Shown: piece after piece, positions 31,537 to 39,634 of the stretch | Layout of the letters: each line of letters opens with the position of its first letter | Numbering within the stretch: the stretch's first letter is position 1 | NCBI RefSeq assembly: GCF_002863585.1 | Contig: NZ_PGUY01000038.1 | Location: 1 to 64,000 of the forward strand | Source of the DNA: Peribacillus deserti | GTDB lineage: Bacteria > Bacillota > Bacilli > Bacillales > DSM-1321 | Reading direction: 5' to 3' | DNA: 64,000 nucleotides | Translations under genes and position numbers: made by a program | Notes under the pieces: generated by a model | What the model saw: the letters and a program-made list of their open reading frames with translations, nothing else | What the model was told of the DNA's origin: nothing | The model's database searches: none

Positions 31537-33519
31537 ATGCCGTCTAACTTAAATAAACAGCACAGACAGTCAATAAGATATTCTATTTACGGACTGATAG
31601 CGGCCGTTTATGCTCTCTTGGCTGTTCTGGCTTTTTATCAATGGATGATTGCTGCAGCAGCTGCCATTATAATGGGAGCTTTGTTTTATATCATTCTTAA
31701 AATGGAATATAAGACCCGTCAACAGACGGAAGAATATATTTCTACGCTTTCGTACCGCCTCAAAAAAGTCGGCGAGGAAGCGTTATTGGAAATGCCTATC
31801 GGTATTATGCTGATTAATGATGACTATTTTATAGAGTGGACAAACCCTTTCATGTCTTCCTGCTTTAATGAAGATACGCTGGTGGGAAGGTCACTGTATG
31901 ATGTAGCAGATTCATTGGTTCCGTTAATTAAACAGGAAGTAGAGTCAGAAACCATCACATTGGTTGACCGGAAATTCAGAGTCATCCACAAACGTGAGGA
32001 ACGACTGCTGTATTTCTTTGATGTAACCGAACAGGTAGAAATTGAAAAGCTGTATGAGGATGAAAGGACGGTTATATCGATCATCTTCTTGGACAATTAT
32101 GATGACCTTACTCAGGGAATGGACGACCACCGGCGGAGCAATATAAACAGCCTGGTGACATCCTTATTGAATAAGTGGTCTCAGGATAATGGAATCTTCT
32201 TAAAAAGAATCTCTACGGATCGATTTATCGCTGTATACAATGAACATATTCTTCATCATCTGGAGAAGAGTAAATTCTCCATCCTCGATGAGGTAAGGGA
32301 AATGACTGCCAAACAAAATGTTCCGTTGACCCTTAGTATCGGGGTGGGATCCGGTGTATCCTCTCTTCCGGAGCTAGGAACTCTGGCCCAATCGAGCCTG
32401 GATTTAGCGCTGGGCCGCGGGGGAGACCAGGTAGCCATCAAGTTAACAAATGGCAAAGTTAAATTTTACGGCGGGAAAACCAATCCTATTGAAAAACGGA
32501 CCAGAGTACGTGCACGGGTCATCTCTCATGCTTTGCGGGATATTGTAGTAGATAGTGATAAAGTGATTGTGATGGGCCATAAATTCCCGGATCTGGATGC
32601 TATAGGCTCTTCCATCGGGATATTAAAAATTGCTGAAATGAATCAGCGGGACGCGTTCATAGTCATAAACTTCAATGAGCTGGATACAGGTGTGCAGCGG
32701 CTGATCGAAGAAACGAAGCAGACTCCTGATTTGTTTGAGCGTTTCATAAGTCCTGAAGAAGCGTATGAAATGATCACGGATGAAACTCTGCTGGTGGTTG
32801 TCGATACCCATAAACCGTCTATGCTGATCGATGAAAAGCTGCTTAACCGGTTTGATAAGGTAGTTGTCATTGACCATCACAGAAGAGGGGATGAATTTAT
32901 AGCCAAGTCACTCCTGGTCTATATGGAGCCATATGCTTCCTCCACATCCGAATTGGTTACTGAATTGCTGGAGTATCAGCCGAAACGTGGTAAAATTGAA
33001 ATGCTTGAAGCTACAGCACTGCTTGCCGGGATTATCGTTGATACAAAAAGCTTTACACTGCGGACAGGCGCCAGGACCTTTGATGCTGCATCTTATTTAA
33101 GGGCGCATGGGGCAGATACGGTCCTTGTACAAAAGTTCTTAAAGGAAAATGTAGACACATATATTAAAAGAGCGAAGCTGATTGAGTCGGTTTCCTTTTA
33201 TAGAGAAGGTATTGCAATCGCAAAAGGCAGCCCGGATCAAATGAATAATCAGGTACTGATTGCTCAGGCAGCCGACACATTACTCACCATGGATGGCGTC
33301 ATCGCTTCCTTTGTTATTTCCAGAAGGGATGAAGATACCATAGGAATAAGCGCCCGATCATTGGGAGATGTCAATGTACAGATTATTATGGAAGCACTGG
33401 ATGGCGGAGGCCACCTTACAAATGCTGCAACTCAGATAGCAGATGCAACAATTGATGATGCCGAAGCCAGATTAATTCAGGCTATAGATGAGTATTTAGA
33501 AGGAGGACAAAAAGAATGA
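31537..33519 (+). CDS. gdpP: Cyclic-di-AMP phosphodiesterase GdpP
   Basis: The 660-residue membrane-bound c-di-AMP hydrolase (YybT). Two transmembrane helices are at about 15-55 and a PAS domain at ~85-150. A degenerate GGDEF domain is at ~170-300, where the usual GGDEF signature is replaced (RGGDQVAIK). The catalytic DHH/DHHA1 module has [13 protein letters not shown] near 345, DTHKP near 421 and [10 protein letters not shown] near 445. It controls potassium and osmotic homeostasis and wall stress. It overlaps rplI by 4 bases. Confidence 0.97.
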   Translation: MPSNLNKQHRQSIRYSIYGLIAAVYALLAVLAFYQWMIAAAAAIIMGALFYIILKMEYKTRQQTEEYISTLSYRLKKVGEEALLEMPIGIMLINDDYFIEWTNPFMSSCFNEDTLVGRSLYDVADSLVPLIKQEVESETITLVDRKFRVIHKREERLLYFFDVTEQVEIEKLYEDERTVISIIFLDNYDDLTQGMDDHRRSNINSLVTSLLNKWSQDNGIFLKRISTDRFIAVYNEHILHHLEKSKFSILDEVREMTAKQNVPLTLSIGVGSGVSSLPELGTLAQSSLDLALGRGGDQVAIKLTNGKVKFYGGKTNPIEKRTRVRARVISHALRDIVVDSDKVIVMGHKFPDLDAIGSSIGILKIAEMNQRDAFIVINFNELDTGVQRLIEETKQTPDLFERFISPEEAYEMITDETLLVVVDTHKPSMLIDEKLLNRFDKVVVIDHHRRGDEFIAKSLLVYMEPYASSTSELVTELLEYQPKRGKIEMLEATALLAGIIVDTKSFTLRTGARTFDAASYLRAHGADTVLVQKFLKENVDTYIKRAKLIESVSFYREGIAIAKGSPDQMNNQVLIAQAADTLLTMDGVIASFVISRRDEDTIGISARSLGDVNVQIIMEALDGGGHLTNAATQIADATIDDAEARLIQAIDEYLEGGQKE

Positions 33520-33965
33520 AAGTAATATTCCTCAAAGATGTTAAGGGAAAAGGAAAAAAAGGCGAAATCAAAAACGTAGCTGATGGTTATGCACATAACT
33601 TTTTAATTAAACAAGGTCTTGCAGCAGAAGCATCAAATACAAATATGGCAGCCTTGAATGCCCAAAAGAAAAAAGAAGAAAAAGTAGCGGAAGAAAATCT
33701 TCAGGAAGCTCAAAGTCTTAAAGAAAAAATCGAAAAGCTGACTGTGGAGCTTTCGGCTAAGTCCGGTGAAGGCGGAAGATTGTTTGGTTCTATTACGAGT
33801 AAGCAGATTGCCCAAGAGCTCCAAAAGACGCATGGCATTAAAATTGACAAGCGTAAAATAGAGTTGGAAGATGCAATCCGTACCCTCGGGCATACCAAGG
33901 TTCCAGTGAAGCTTCACAACGAAGTAACGGGCACCTTAACGGTCGCTGTCAAAGAACAGAAATAA
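33516..33965 (+). CDS. rplI: 50S ribosomal protein L9
   Basis: A 149-residue L9. The N-terminal RNA-binding domain is [31 protein letters not shown], with a long connecting helix and a C-terminal domain from ~80 ([16 protein letters not shown]). The start overlaps the gdpP stop as ATGA, so translation is coupled. Confidence 0.98.
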   Translation: MKVIFLKDVKGKGKKGEIKNVADGYAHNFLIKQGLAAEASNTNMAALNAQKKKEEKVAEENLQEAQSLKEKIEKLTVELSAKSGEGGRLFGSITSKQIAQELQKTHGIKIDKRKIELEDAIRTLGHTKVPVKLHNEVTGTLTVAVKEQK

Positions 33966-34000
33966 TTGGTCGTGAAATAGTTGAATAAAAATGATAAAAT

Positions 34001-34035
34001 GTGATGAGGCTTATGTGAAGTCTCATCACTTTTTT
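34001..34035 (+). terminator. yybS-gdpP-rplI terminator
   Basis: GTGATGAG (34001-34008) and CTCATCAC (34022-34029) with a 13-base loop and a T run. Confidence 0.88.
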
Positions 34036-34113
34036 ATGTCCTTAAATAACTAGATTTTGATAATATAGCCAGATTGTTTATTAATATAATAGATTGTAAG
34101 AAAGCCCATTAAT

Positions 34114-34230
34114 CATTGTTGATTTTGGCACTCAGCGGAAGGTGCAGGACTCCGAGGGTCAAGGGAAGGCTCCCGGACTGCCTGCGGAAAGCGTGTGCCT
34201 GGTGCGGAAACCAACAGATGTTTAACAGAG
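34114..34230. repeat. degenerate palindromic repeat, copy E
   Basis: A shortened, diverged member of the subfamily at 22301-22480. ATTGTTGATTTTGGCACT is shared at the left and AACAGATGTTTAACAGAGCT at the right. The GC-rich centre has several deletions. It sits in the rplI-dnaB gap; nothing else is seen there apart from the terminator. Confidence 0.75.
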
Positions 34231-34265
34231 CTTATTAGAAATAGGCAAAAGAGGGGGACAACTGA

Positions 34266-35630
34266 TTGAACGAATTGTATACGGACCGCATTCCTCCACA
34301 GAATATCGAAGCCGAGCAGGCAGTGCTCGGAGCGATATTTCTTGAGCCCTCATCACTAACACTTGCTTCTGAAGTTTTAATACCAGAAGATTTTTACCGA
34401 AACGCCCACCAGAAAATATTTAATGTGATGGTTAAATTAAATGATGAAGGCAAGCCTGTTGATTTAGTGACTGTTACCGAGGAGCTCCAGGCTTCAAAAC
34501 AGCTTGAAGACGTGGGAGGAGTATCCTATCTTAGTGAGCTGGCCGGCTCTGTTCCGACAGCGGCCAATATTGAATATTACGCAAGAATTGTGGAAGAGAA
34601 AGCACTCCTAAGACGGCTGATCAGGACAGCGACAAATATTGCTACAGAAGGGTATTCGCGTGAAGATGAAGTAGCGAGCCTTTTAGGAGAAGCAGAAAAA
34701 AGCATTATGGAAGTGGCGCAGCGGAAGAACTCCGGTGCCTTCCAAAACATTAAGGACGTATTGGTCCGGGCTTATGATAATATTGAACTTCTTCATAATA
34801 GAGAAGGCGATGTTACTGGAATACCAACAGGGTTTGCGGAACTCGACCGGATGACTGCCGGATTTCAGCGAAATGACTTGATTATTGTGGCTGCACGTCC
34901 GTCAGTAGGTAAAACGGCCTTCGCCTTAAATATTGCCCAAAATGTTGCTACCAAAACCAGTGAAAATGTTGCCATCTTTTCTCTTGAAATGGGTGCTGAA
35001 CAGCTTGTAATGCGTATGATTTGTGCGGAAGGCAATATTAATGCCCAGAACCTGCGTACCGGTTCTTTAACAGATGAAGACTGGCGTAAGCTTACCATGG
35101 CTATGGGGAGCCTTTCAAACAGCGGGATCTTCATTGATGATACCCCTGGTGTGAGAATCGGGGATATCCGTTCTAAATGCCGCCGCTTAAAGCAGGAGCA
35201 CGGCCTTGGAATGATTCTCATTGATTACCTCCAGCTTATTCAAGGGAATGGAAGATCCGGAGAAAACCGACAGCAGGAAGTATCTGAGATTTCCCGGTCA
35301 TTAAAAGCCCTTGCACGTGAACTTGAAGTTCCTGTTATCGCTCTATCCCAATTATCTCGTGGAGTGGAACAGCGTCAGGATAAGCGACCTATGATGTCAG
35401 ATATCCGTGAATCAGGAAGTATTGAGCAGGATGCCGATATAGTCGCGTTCTTATATCGTGATGATTATTACGATAAAGAAAGTGAAAACAAAAATATTAT
35501 CGAAATCATTATTGCTAAGCAGCGTAACGGTCCAGTAGGTACTGTTTCACTGGCCTTTGTTAAAGAATATAATAAATTCGTCAATCTTGAACGAAGATTT
35601 GATGATGCATCTGTTCCGCCGGGTGCTTAA
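34266..35630 (+). CDS. dnaB: Replicative DNA helicase (DnaB-type, DnaC in Bacillus)
   Basis: A 454-residue hexameric RecA-fold helicase. The N-terminal domain begins RIPPQNIEAEQAVLGAIF. The Walker A motif is ARPSVGKTAFALNIA, near residue 218. The Walker B region is MILIDYLQLIQG, and RESGSIEQDADIVAFLYRDD carries the arginine finger region. In B. subtilis the gene is called dnaC, a frequent source of confusion. The start is TTG with GAGGGGG about 8 bases upstream. Confidence 0.97.
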   Translation: MNELYTDRIPPQNIEAEQAVLGAIFLEPSSLTLASEVLIPEDFYRNAHQKIFNVMVKLNDEGKPVDLVTVTEELQASKQLEDVGGVSYLSELAGSVPTAANIEYYARIVEEKALLRRLIRTATNIATEGYSREDEVASLLGEAEKSIMEVAQRKNSGAFQNIKDVLVRAYDNIELLHNREGDVTGIPTGFAELDRMTAGFQRNDLIIVAARPSVGKTAFALNIAQNVATKTSENVAIFSLEMGAEQLVMRMICAEGNINAQNLRTGSLTDEDWRKLTMAMGSLSNSGIFIDDTPGVRIGDIRSKCRRLKQEHGLGMILIDYLQLIQGNGRSGENRQQEVSEISRSLKALARELEVPVIALSQLSRGVEQRQDKRPMMSDIRESGSIEQDADIVAFLYRDDYYDKESENKNIIEIIIAKQRNGPVGTVSLAFVKEYNKFVNLERRFDDASVPPGA

Positions 35631-35635
35631 ATTGA

Positions 35636-35664
35636 AACCATCAGTATCGACTGGTGGTTTTTTT
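35636..35664 (+). terminator. dnaB helicase terminator
   Basis: AACCATCAG and CTGGTGGTT pair (one wobble) with a 6-base loop and seven T residues. Confidence 0.9.
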
Positions 35665-35743
35665 GCATTAGGAGAGAATGAATATATACATAGAACGGAA
35701 ATATTAGTTGAAAATAATAAAGATGGAAAAGAACAAGTGATAA

Positions 35744-35819
35744 ATTGGCGAACGAAACTTATAGCATACCAATAATTGTTCGGTTTTTGTTTGACTGTGA
35801 CTATTTTTATTGATAAAAT
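35744..35819 (+). promoter_or_regulatory. purA promoter with PurR boxes
   Basis: The inverted PurBox at 35775-35787 reads AAAACCGAACAAT on the minus strand, a perfect match to AWWWCCGAACWWT. A weaker direct box (ATTGGCGAACGAA, 35744-35756) lies 18 bases upstream, giving the tandem-inverted arrangement PurR uses. The promoter is TTGACT (35791-35796) and TAAAAT (35814-35819) with a 17-base spacer. Repression by PurR, relieved by PRPP, is inferred from B. subtilis. Confidence 0.82.
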
Positions 35820-35883
35820 TATGATGTTTGATAGGCAGCTGATTATAATTCAGCTGGACGTAAAATTTGGAGGTGCAAGGTAA

Positions 35884-37176
35884 ATGTCTTCAGTTGTAGT
35901 GGTAGGAACCCAGTGGGGTGACGAAGGAAAAGGCAAAATTACAGATTTCTTATCAGAAAATGCAGAGGCTATTGCACGCTATCAAGGCGGTAACAATGCA
36001 GGTCATACTATAAAATTTAACGGTGAAACTTATAAATTACACTTAATTCCATCCGGCATTTTTTACAGCGATAAAATTTGTGTGATCGGCAACGGGATGG
36101 TTGTAGACCCTAAGGCGCTTGTACAGGAGCTTGCCTATTTGCATGAACGTGGAATTACAACTGATAATCTGCGCATCAGCAATCGCGCTCACGTAATTCT
36201 TCCATATCATTTAAGGCTTGATGAAGTAGAAGAAGAGCGCAAAGGCGCAAATAAGATCGGCACCACTAAAAAAGGCATCGGGCCTGCCTATATGGATAAG
36301 GCAGCACGGAACGGTATTCGAATCTGTGATTTATTAGAACGTGAGGTATTCGAGGAAAAACTGTCTAGAAATCTTGAAGAAAAGAATCGTCTCTTAGAGC
36401 GCTTCTATGAAACAAAAGGATTTACCATTGAAGAGATATTAGATGAATACTACGAGTACGGACAGCAGTTCAAACAATATGTCTGCGATACATCTGTTGT
36501 GTTAAATGATGCTCTTGACGAAGGCCGCAGGGTTCTTTTTGAAGGAGCACAGGGAGTTATGCTTGATATCGATCAAGGCACCTATCCGTTCGTAACATCT
36601 TCAAATCCAGTTGCCGGCGGAGTTACCATCGGTTCTGGTGTTGGCCCTACCAAAATCAATCATGTTGTCGGAGTATGTAAAGCCTATACTTCCCGCGTGG
36701 GAGACGGCCCATTCCCGACAGAACTTGATAATGAAATAGGCCACCAAATCCGCGAAGTAGGCCGTGAATACGGAACTACAACAGGCCGTCCACGCCGTGT
36801 AGGCTGGTTTGACGCAGTTGTTGTACGCCATGCTAGACGTGTCAGCGGATTAACAGACCTTTCTCTTAATTCCATTGATGTCCTAACAGGCATTGAAACC
36901 CTGAAAATCTGTGTTGCATACAGCCACAATGGCAAGGTGATGGAAGAATATCCGGCAAGCCTGAAAGTATTGGCTGAAAGCGAGCCTGTCTATGAAGAGC
37001 TGCCAGGATGGACGGAAGACATCACAGGCTGCAAATCGCTGGACGAGCTCCCTGCAAATGCGCGCCACTACATTGAGCGTGTATCTCAATTGGTAGGCGT
37101 TCCATTATCCATGTTCTCAGTGGGACCAGACCGTACACAGACAAACATCGTAAGAAGTCCTTGGAGACTTGTTTAA
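35884..37176 (+). CDS. purA: Adenylosuccinate synthetase
   Basis: A 430-residue enzyme converting IMP, GTP and aspartate to adenylosuccinate, the first AMP-specific step. The P-loop is [14 protein letters not shown] at the N-terminus, with the catalytic Asp13 and His41 (NNAGHTIKF) positions. [15 protein letters not shown] and the C-terminal [11 protein letters not shown] are conserved. Transcribed from a PurR-box promoter. Confidence 0.98.
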   Translation: MSSVVVVGTQWGDEGKGKITDFLSENAEAIARYQGGNNAGHTIKFNGETYKLHLIPSGIFYSDKICVIGNGMVVDPKALVQELAYLHERGITTDNLRISNRAHVILPYHLRLDEVEEERKGANKIGTTKKGIGPAYMDKAARNGIRICDLLEREVFEEKLSRNLEEKNRLLERFYETKGFTIEEILDEYYEYGQQFKQYVCDTSVVLNDALDEGRRVLFEGAQGVMLDIDQGTYPFVTSSNPVAGGVTIGSGVGPTKINHVVGVCKAYTSRVGDGPFPTELDNEIGHQIREVGREYGTTTGRPRRVGWFDAVVVRHARRVSGLTDLSLNSIDVLTGIETLKICVAYSHNGKVMEEYPASLKVLAESEPVYEELPGWTEDITGCKSLDELPANARHYIERVSQLVGVPLSMFSVGPDRTQTNIVRSPWRLV

Positions 37177-37193
37177 AACGTTATATGAGTGAA

Positions 37194-37224
37194 GGAGCAG
37201 TGATAGGTTCACTGCTCCTTTTTT
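37194..37224 (+). terminator. purA terminator
   Basis: GGAGCAGTGA and TCACTGCTCC form a 10-bp stem with a 5-base loop followed by six T residues. Confidence 0.93.
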
Positions 37225-37330
37225 ACGTTTCGAGAAAGAAATCGGCAGGAAAAGGATTTTTGGGGCATGGGAGAGGCGGGCAAGGCGGCTTCTGGAAGTA
37301 TAATTATGATCCTTGCTTCTATATTAAATA

Positions 37331-37449
37331 AGAGCGGGGCTATATACGGTGAGAGCATTGACAAAAAACTGCGGCAATAAACGGCGAGAGCCTTGAAAAA
37401 AAGCAGCAATATAAGTTGAGAGCCCCGCAGAAGTAAAAGTGCGGGGCTT
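37331..37449. repeat. degenerate GAGAGC repeats ending in a strong hairpin
   Basis: AGAGC recurs at 37331, 37352, 37387 and 37419 within related phrases (ATATACGGTGAGAGC, AATAAACGGCGAGAGCC, ATATAAGTTGAGAGCC). Unit lengths are 21, 35 and 32 bases. The last unit continues into AGCCCCGCA-10-TGCGGGGCT (37422-37449), a very stable hairpin with only a short T tail. No gene. Confidence 0.6.
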
Positions 37450-37456
37450 TGATTAG

Positions 37457-37590
37457 GGGTTATTGCGATGAAATAAATATCATTATTGAGGAAGACAACA
37501 GTATTACAGTTAAGGATAACGGACGCGGCATACCTGTCGAGATTTACGAAAAAATGGGACGTCCTGCAGTAGAAGTTATCATGACTGTGC
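37457..37590 (+). pseudogene. gyrB internal fragment (duplicate)
   Basis: 134 bases match the gyrB coding sequence (minus strand 6474-6607) with six substitutions by eye, about 95% identity. It encodes [20 protein letters not shown] onward to VIMTV, with two amino acid changes (G to E, H to Y). It starts immediately after the N-box segment of the ATPase domain and ends before the [13 protein letters not shown] lid. There is no start signal, and the match stops abruptly at both ends. Too short to be functional gyrase. Confidence 0.92.
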
Positions 37591-37600
37591 CTCGCTTCCA

Positions 37601-37700
37601 AGATAAGCATATTCATTATAAGATAAGCATAAAGGCTTTGAGTTAATCATAATAGGATGAACATAAGCATTCGATTTAGTGAGATAAGCATAAACCTTTC
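37601..37700. repeat. five ~20-bp tandem repeats (AGATAAGCAT)
   Basis: AGATAAGCAT at 37601 and 37621, AGTTAATCAT at 37641, ACATAAGCAT at 37661 and AGATAAGCAT at 37682. The conserved ten-base half alternates with ten variable bases. Periodicity is 20-21 bp. It directly follows the gyrB fragment. The stretch to the Nudix stop at 37978 is otherwise unexplained, with no gene recognised. Confidence 0.82.
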
Positions 37701-37977
37701 ACATTCTACTAAACTCTTTGTTTATCACGGTAAAACTCTTAAATCACACTCTATTGTGCATAGCTGGAACCAAAAAAGTATATAAAAGTACTAAAATCTT
37801 TAAAATACCTAAATAAATGGTGTTTATTTATTAAAATTCGGTAAGTCCCTTGAGGGTGGAGGGTTCACCTTGCGGCTAGAACTGCCTTCAAAACATTACG
37901 AGATCTACAGCGAACCTATTTGGCACCGTCATTGAACTGCACATAGTCAATCGTAACAGCAGCCGGTTCACCATTCC

Positions 37978-38460
37978 TCATTTAAGCAATCTGACCTTGT
38001 CCTCGATCGTCTTTTGATGCTCTTCATCCCAAACGATAGATATTTCAAATGTTCCTTCTTTAAAAAATAATGGCAGTCGTCTCTTAAACCAGGACTGCAT
38101 GGGAAGATTTGCTGCTTCATTGACATCCACCCAGATCAGGTCGCCTTCTGGTGGATCAGCCAGCAGCTCCCCCTTAAATTCACAGGCCAGATAGTTAAAG
38201 ACCATATATCGAAAGTTATTCTGTGGATCCACATATTCATCCAGGCCTTTATAGATCAAATCCTCAGGCTTAATTATCAGCCCGGTTTCTTCTCTTACTT
38301 CACGTACTGCTCCTTCTGTTAAGCTCTCTGGAAATTCTAATTTTCCACCTGGGGCAATGAATCCCGGGAAGCCTCGTTCGCCGGGTCGTTTTTGTAAAAG
38401 AATCTTATTTCCTTCTTGAATCATACACATCGTGTACATTCCATATTCAATTGTTTCCAT
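37978..38460 (-). CDS. Nudix hydrolase (MutT/8-oxo-dGTPase-like)
   Basis: A 160-residue Nudix protein. The complete Nudix box G-x5-E-x7-REVREETGL begins at GGKLEFPESL near residue 37. The PGERGFPGFIAPGG lead-in resembles MutT-type 8-oxo-dGTP diphosphatases, but the substrate cannot be assigned. AAGGAG precedes the ATG. It is the only leftward gene in this neighbourhood, between purA and the tRNA operon, with its own AT-rich upstream region. Confidence 0.88.
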   Translation of the reverse strand: METIEYGMYTMCMIQEGNKILLQKRPGERGFPGFIAPGGKLEFPESLTEGAVREVREETGLIIKPEDLIYKGLDEYVDPQNNFRYMVFNYLACEFKGELLADPPEGDLIWVDVNEAANLPMQSWFKRRLPLFFKEGTFEISIVWDEEHQKTIEDKVRLLK

Positions 38461-38575
38461 ACCTGCACTCCTTGCTAATTTAACTACATTACTAAAGTAA
38501 TATTTTGATTATTCAGCCTTTAATTACTTTAATTATAACAAAAAAATAATTAATAATATTTTTTTAGAAAAGTAG

Positions 38576-38605
38576 TTGCCATAGAATATATTTCTATGCT
38601 ACTAT
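38576..38605 (+). promoter_or_regulatory. tRNA operon promoter
   Basis: TTGCCA (38576-38581) and TACTAT (38600-38605), 18-base spacer, downstream of an A/T-rich stretch. It would place the first tRNA-like element inside the operon's 5' leader. Moderate match only. Confidence 0.55.
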
Positions 38606-38657
38606 TAAAAACGTCGCTGAGATACGAAATGAACAGCCTGATGTTAATCAGCATTGA

Positions 38658-38775
38658 GAGCCATTAGCTCATCCGGTAGAGCACGATCCAATATGCTTCG
38701 AAGCTCCATCATCAGCGCTCAAGTCGAGCTGCTGCTTGTGAAACGGTCTGAGACTTGAGTGTCGTCTAGAGGTTG
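38658..38775 (+). other. tRNA 5'-half plus hairpin element, copy 1
   Basis: GAGCCATTAGCTCATCCGGTAGAGCA is almost identical to the first 26 bases of the tRNA-Lys gene 180 bases downstream, but no anticodon or T arm follows. Instead there is a hairpin, CTCAAGTC (38718-38725) with GACTTGAG (38752-38759), enclosing GAGCTGCTGCTTG and GTCTGA. A related copy with compensatory stem changes is at 39117-39215. Either a transcribed structured RNA or a tRNA pseudogene. Confidence 0.65.
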
Positions 38776-38837
38776 TTTCCTCGGATAGCTATTCATTATT
38801 TGATAATACTCATCAGCGGAATTAACATTTTTATAAA

Positions 38838-38913
38838 GAGCCATTAGCTCAGCCGGTAGAGCATCTGACTTTTAATCAGAGGGTCGAAGGTTCGAATCCT
38901 TCATGGCTCACCA
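38838..38913 (+). tRNA. tRNA-Lys (anticodon TTT)
   Basis: A full cloverleaf with acceptor GAGCCAT/ATGGCTC, D arm AGCTCAGCCGGTAGAGCA and anticodon stem TCTGA/TCAGA with loop CTTTTAA. The T arm has GGTTCGAATCC, and CCA is encoded (38911-38913). First gene of a Lys-Glu-Asp-Phe cluster downstream of purA, the same set as B. subtilis trnY. Confidence 0.97.
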
Positions 38914-38918
38914 TTACT

Positions 38919-38990
38919 GGCCCCTTGGCCAAGCGGTTAAGACACCGCCCTTTCACGGCGGTAACACGGGTTCGAATCCCGTAGGGGTCA
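38919..38990 (+). tRNA. tRNA-Glu (anticodon TTC)
   Basis: Acceptor GGCCCCT pairs with AGGGGTC (one G-T), the anticodon stem is CCGCC/GGCGG with loop CTTTCAC, and the T arm has GGGTTCGAATCCC. The terminal CCA is not encoded. Confidence 0.97.
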
Positions 38991-39020
38991 TTTCCTTTTT
39001 GGAAAAAATTATAATAGTAA

Positions 39021-39096
39021 GGTCCCGTGGTGTAGCGGTTAACATGCCTGCCTGTCACGCAGGAGATCGCGGGTTCGATTCCCGTCGGGACCGCCA
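39021..39096 (+). tRNA. tRNA-Asp (anticodon GTC)
   Basis: Acceptor GGTCCCG/CGGGACC, anticodon stem CCTGC/GCAGG with loop CTGTCAC, T arm GGGTTCGATTCCC, and CCA encoded at 39094-39096. Confidence 0.97.
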
Positions 39097-39116
39097 TTTA
39101 TACATAAGAGTAAGTT

Positions 39117-39215
39117 GTAATGGCTCAGTCGGTAGATCACGTTCGAGTAAGCTGCTAAGGATCATCTTCAGCACATAAATCGAGCGGCTGCTTGCATCGT
39201 CTGTCTGAGATTTAG
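39117..39215 (+). other. tRNA 5'-half plus hairpin element, copy 2
   Basis: TAATGGCTCAGTCGGTAGATCA resembles a tRNA acceptor/D-arm half. It is followed by ATCATCTTCAGC and a hairpin TAAATC (39176-39181) with GATTTA (39209-39214) enclosing GAGCGGCTGCTTG and GTCTGA. The loop blocks match copy 1 while the stem differs by paired G-C to A-T changes. It lies between tRNA-Asp and tRNA-Phe, so it should be cotranscribed with them. Confidence 0.65.
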
Positions 39216-39263
39216 GTGAAGGTAATTAGATCCGTATAAGTATAGATAAACCATATCATATAT

Positions 39264-39336
39264 GGCTCAGTAGTTCAGTCGGTAGAGCAAAGGACTGAAA
39301 ATCCTTGTGTCGGCGGTTCGATTCCGTCCTGAGCCA
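39264..39336 (+). tRNA. tRNA-Phe (anticodon GAA)
   Basis: Acceptor GGCTCAG/CTGAGCC, anticodon stem AAGGA/TCCTT with loop CTGAAAA, T arm GGCGGTTCGATTCCGTC. CCA is not encoded. Last gene of the cluster. Confidence 0.96.
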
Positions 39337-39346
39337 TCCTTTGAAA

Positions 39347-39369
39347 AAGCCCTGTCAGGGCTTTTTTTT
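39347..39369 (+). terminator. tRNA operon terminator
   Basis: AAGCCC and GGGCTT with loop TGTCA, followed by an eight-base T run. The following 39370-39634 is AT-rich and should hold the promoter of the M23 gene; no clear promoter is asserted. Confidence 0.9.
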
Positions 39370-39634
39370 ATGCCTCTTTTTAACCTATCTTATGCCTCTT
39401 TCTGGATGAACTACCAAGTTAAGATTTGTTAATTAAAATGGAAAATATAACACCTATTGAACTATAACTGCCAGTAAAATGTCGCAGGCTATACAGTTAT
39501 GTTACAAAACTATTACTTTTTACCTATTTAGAATAAAAGTATGCTAGATTTTATAGTGCTTTAGAAGATTATATACATAGAAAATCTTATTGTAGAGAAC
39601 TCCTTTAAGGAGCTATGCAGGGGGAAATTTGTTT

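Noticed and set aside
35557-35775. Open frame overlapping the end of the helicase gene
   Set aside because: Crosses the helicase terminator and the PurR box; no homology seen.
37449-37646. Open frame running through the gyrB fragment
   Set aside because: No ribosome site, preceded by a stable hairpin, and the frame runs into the 20-bp repeat array; treated as non-coding fragment.
37850-37977. Possible transposase remnant downstream of the Nudix gene
   Set aside because: A short frame (LPSKHYEIYSEPIWHRH) looks protein-like, but I could not place it in a family and it has no element ends.
38361-38370. CCCGGGAA core resembling a Noc-binding site in the Nudix gene
   Set aside because: Flanking bases do not match the Noc consensus, and Noc sites are usually depleted near the origin.
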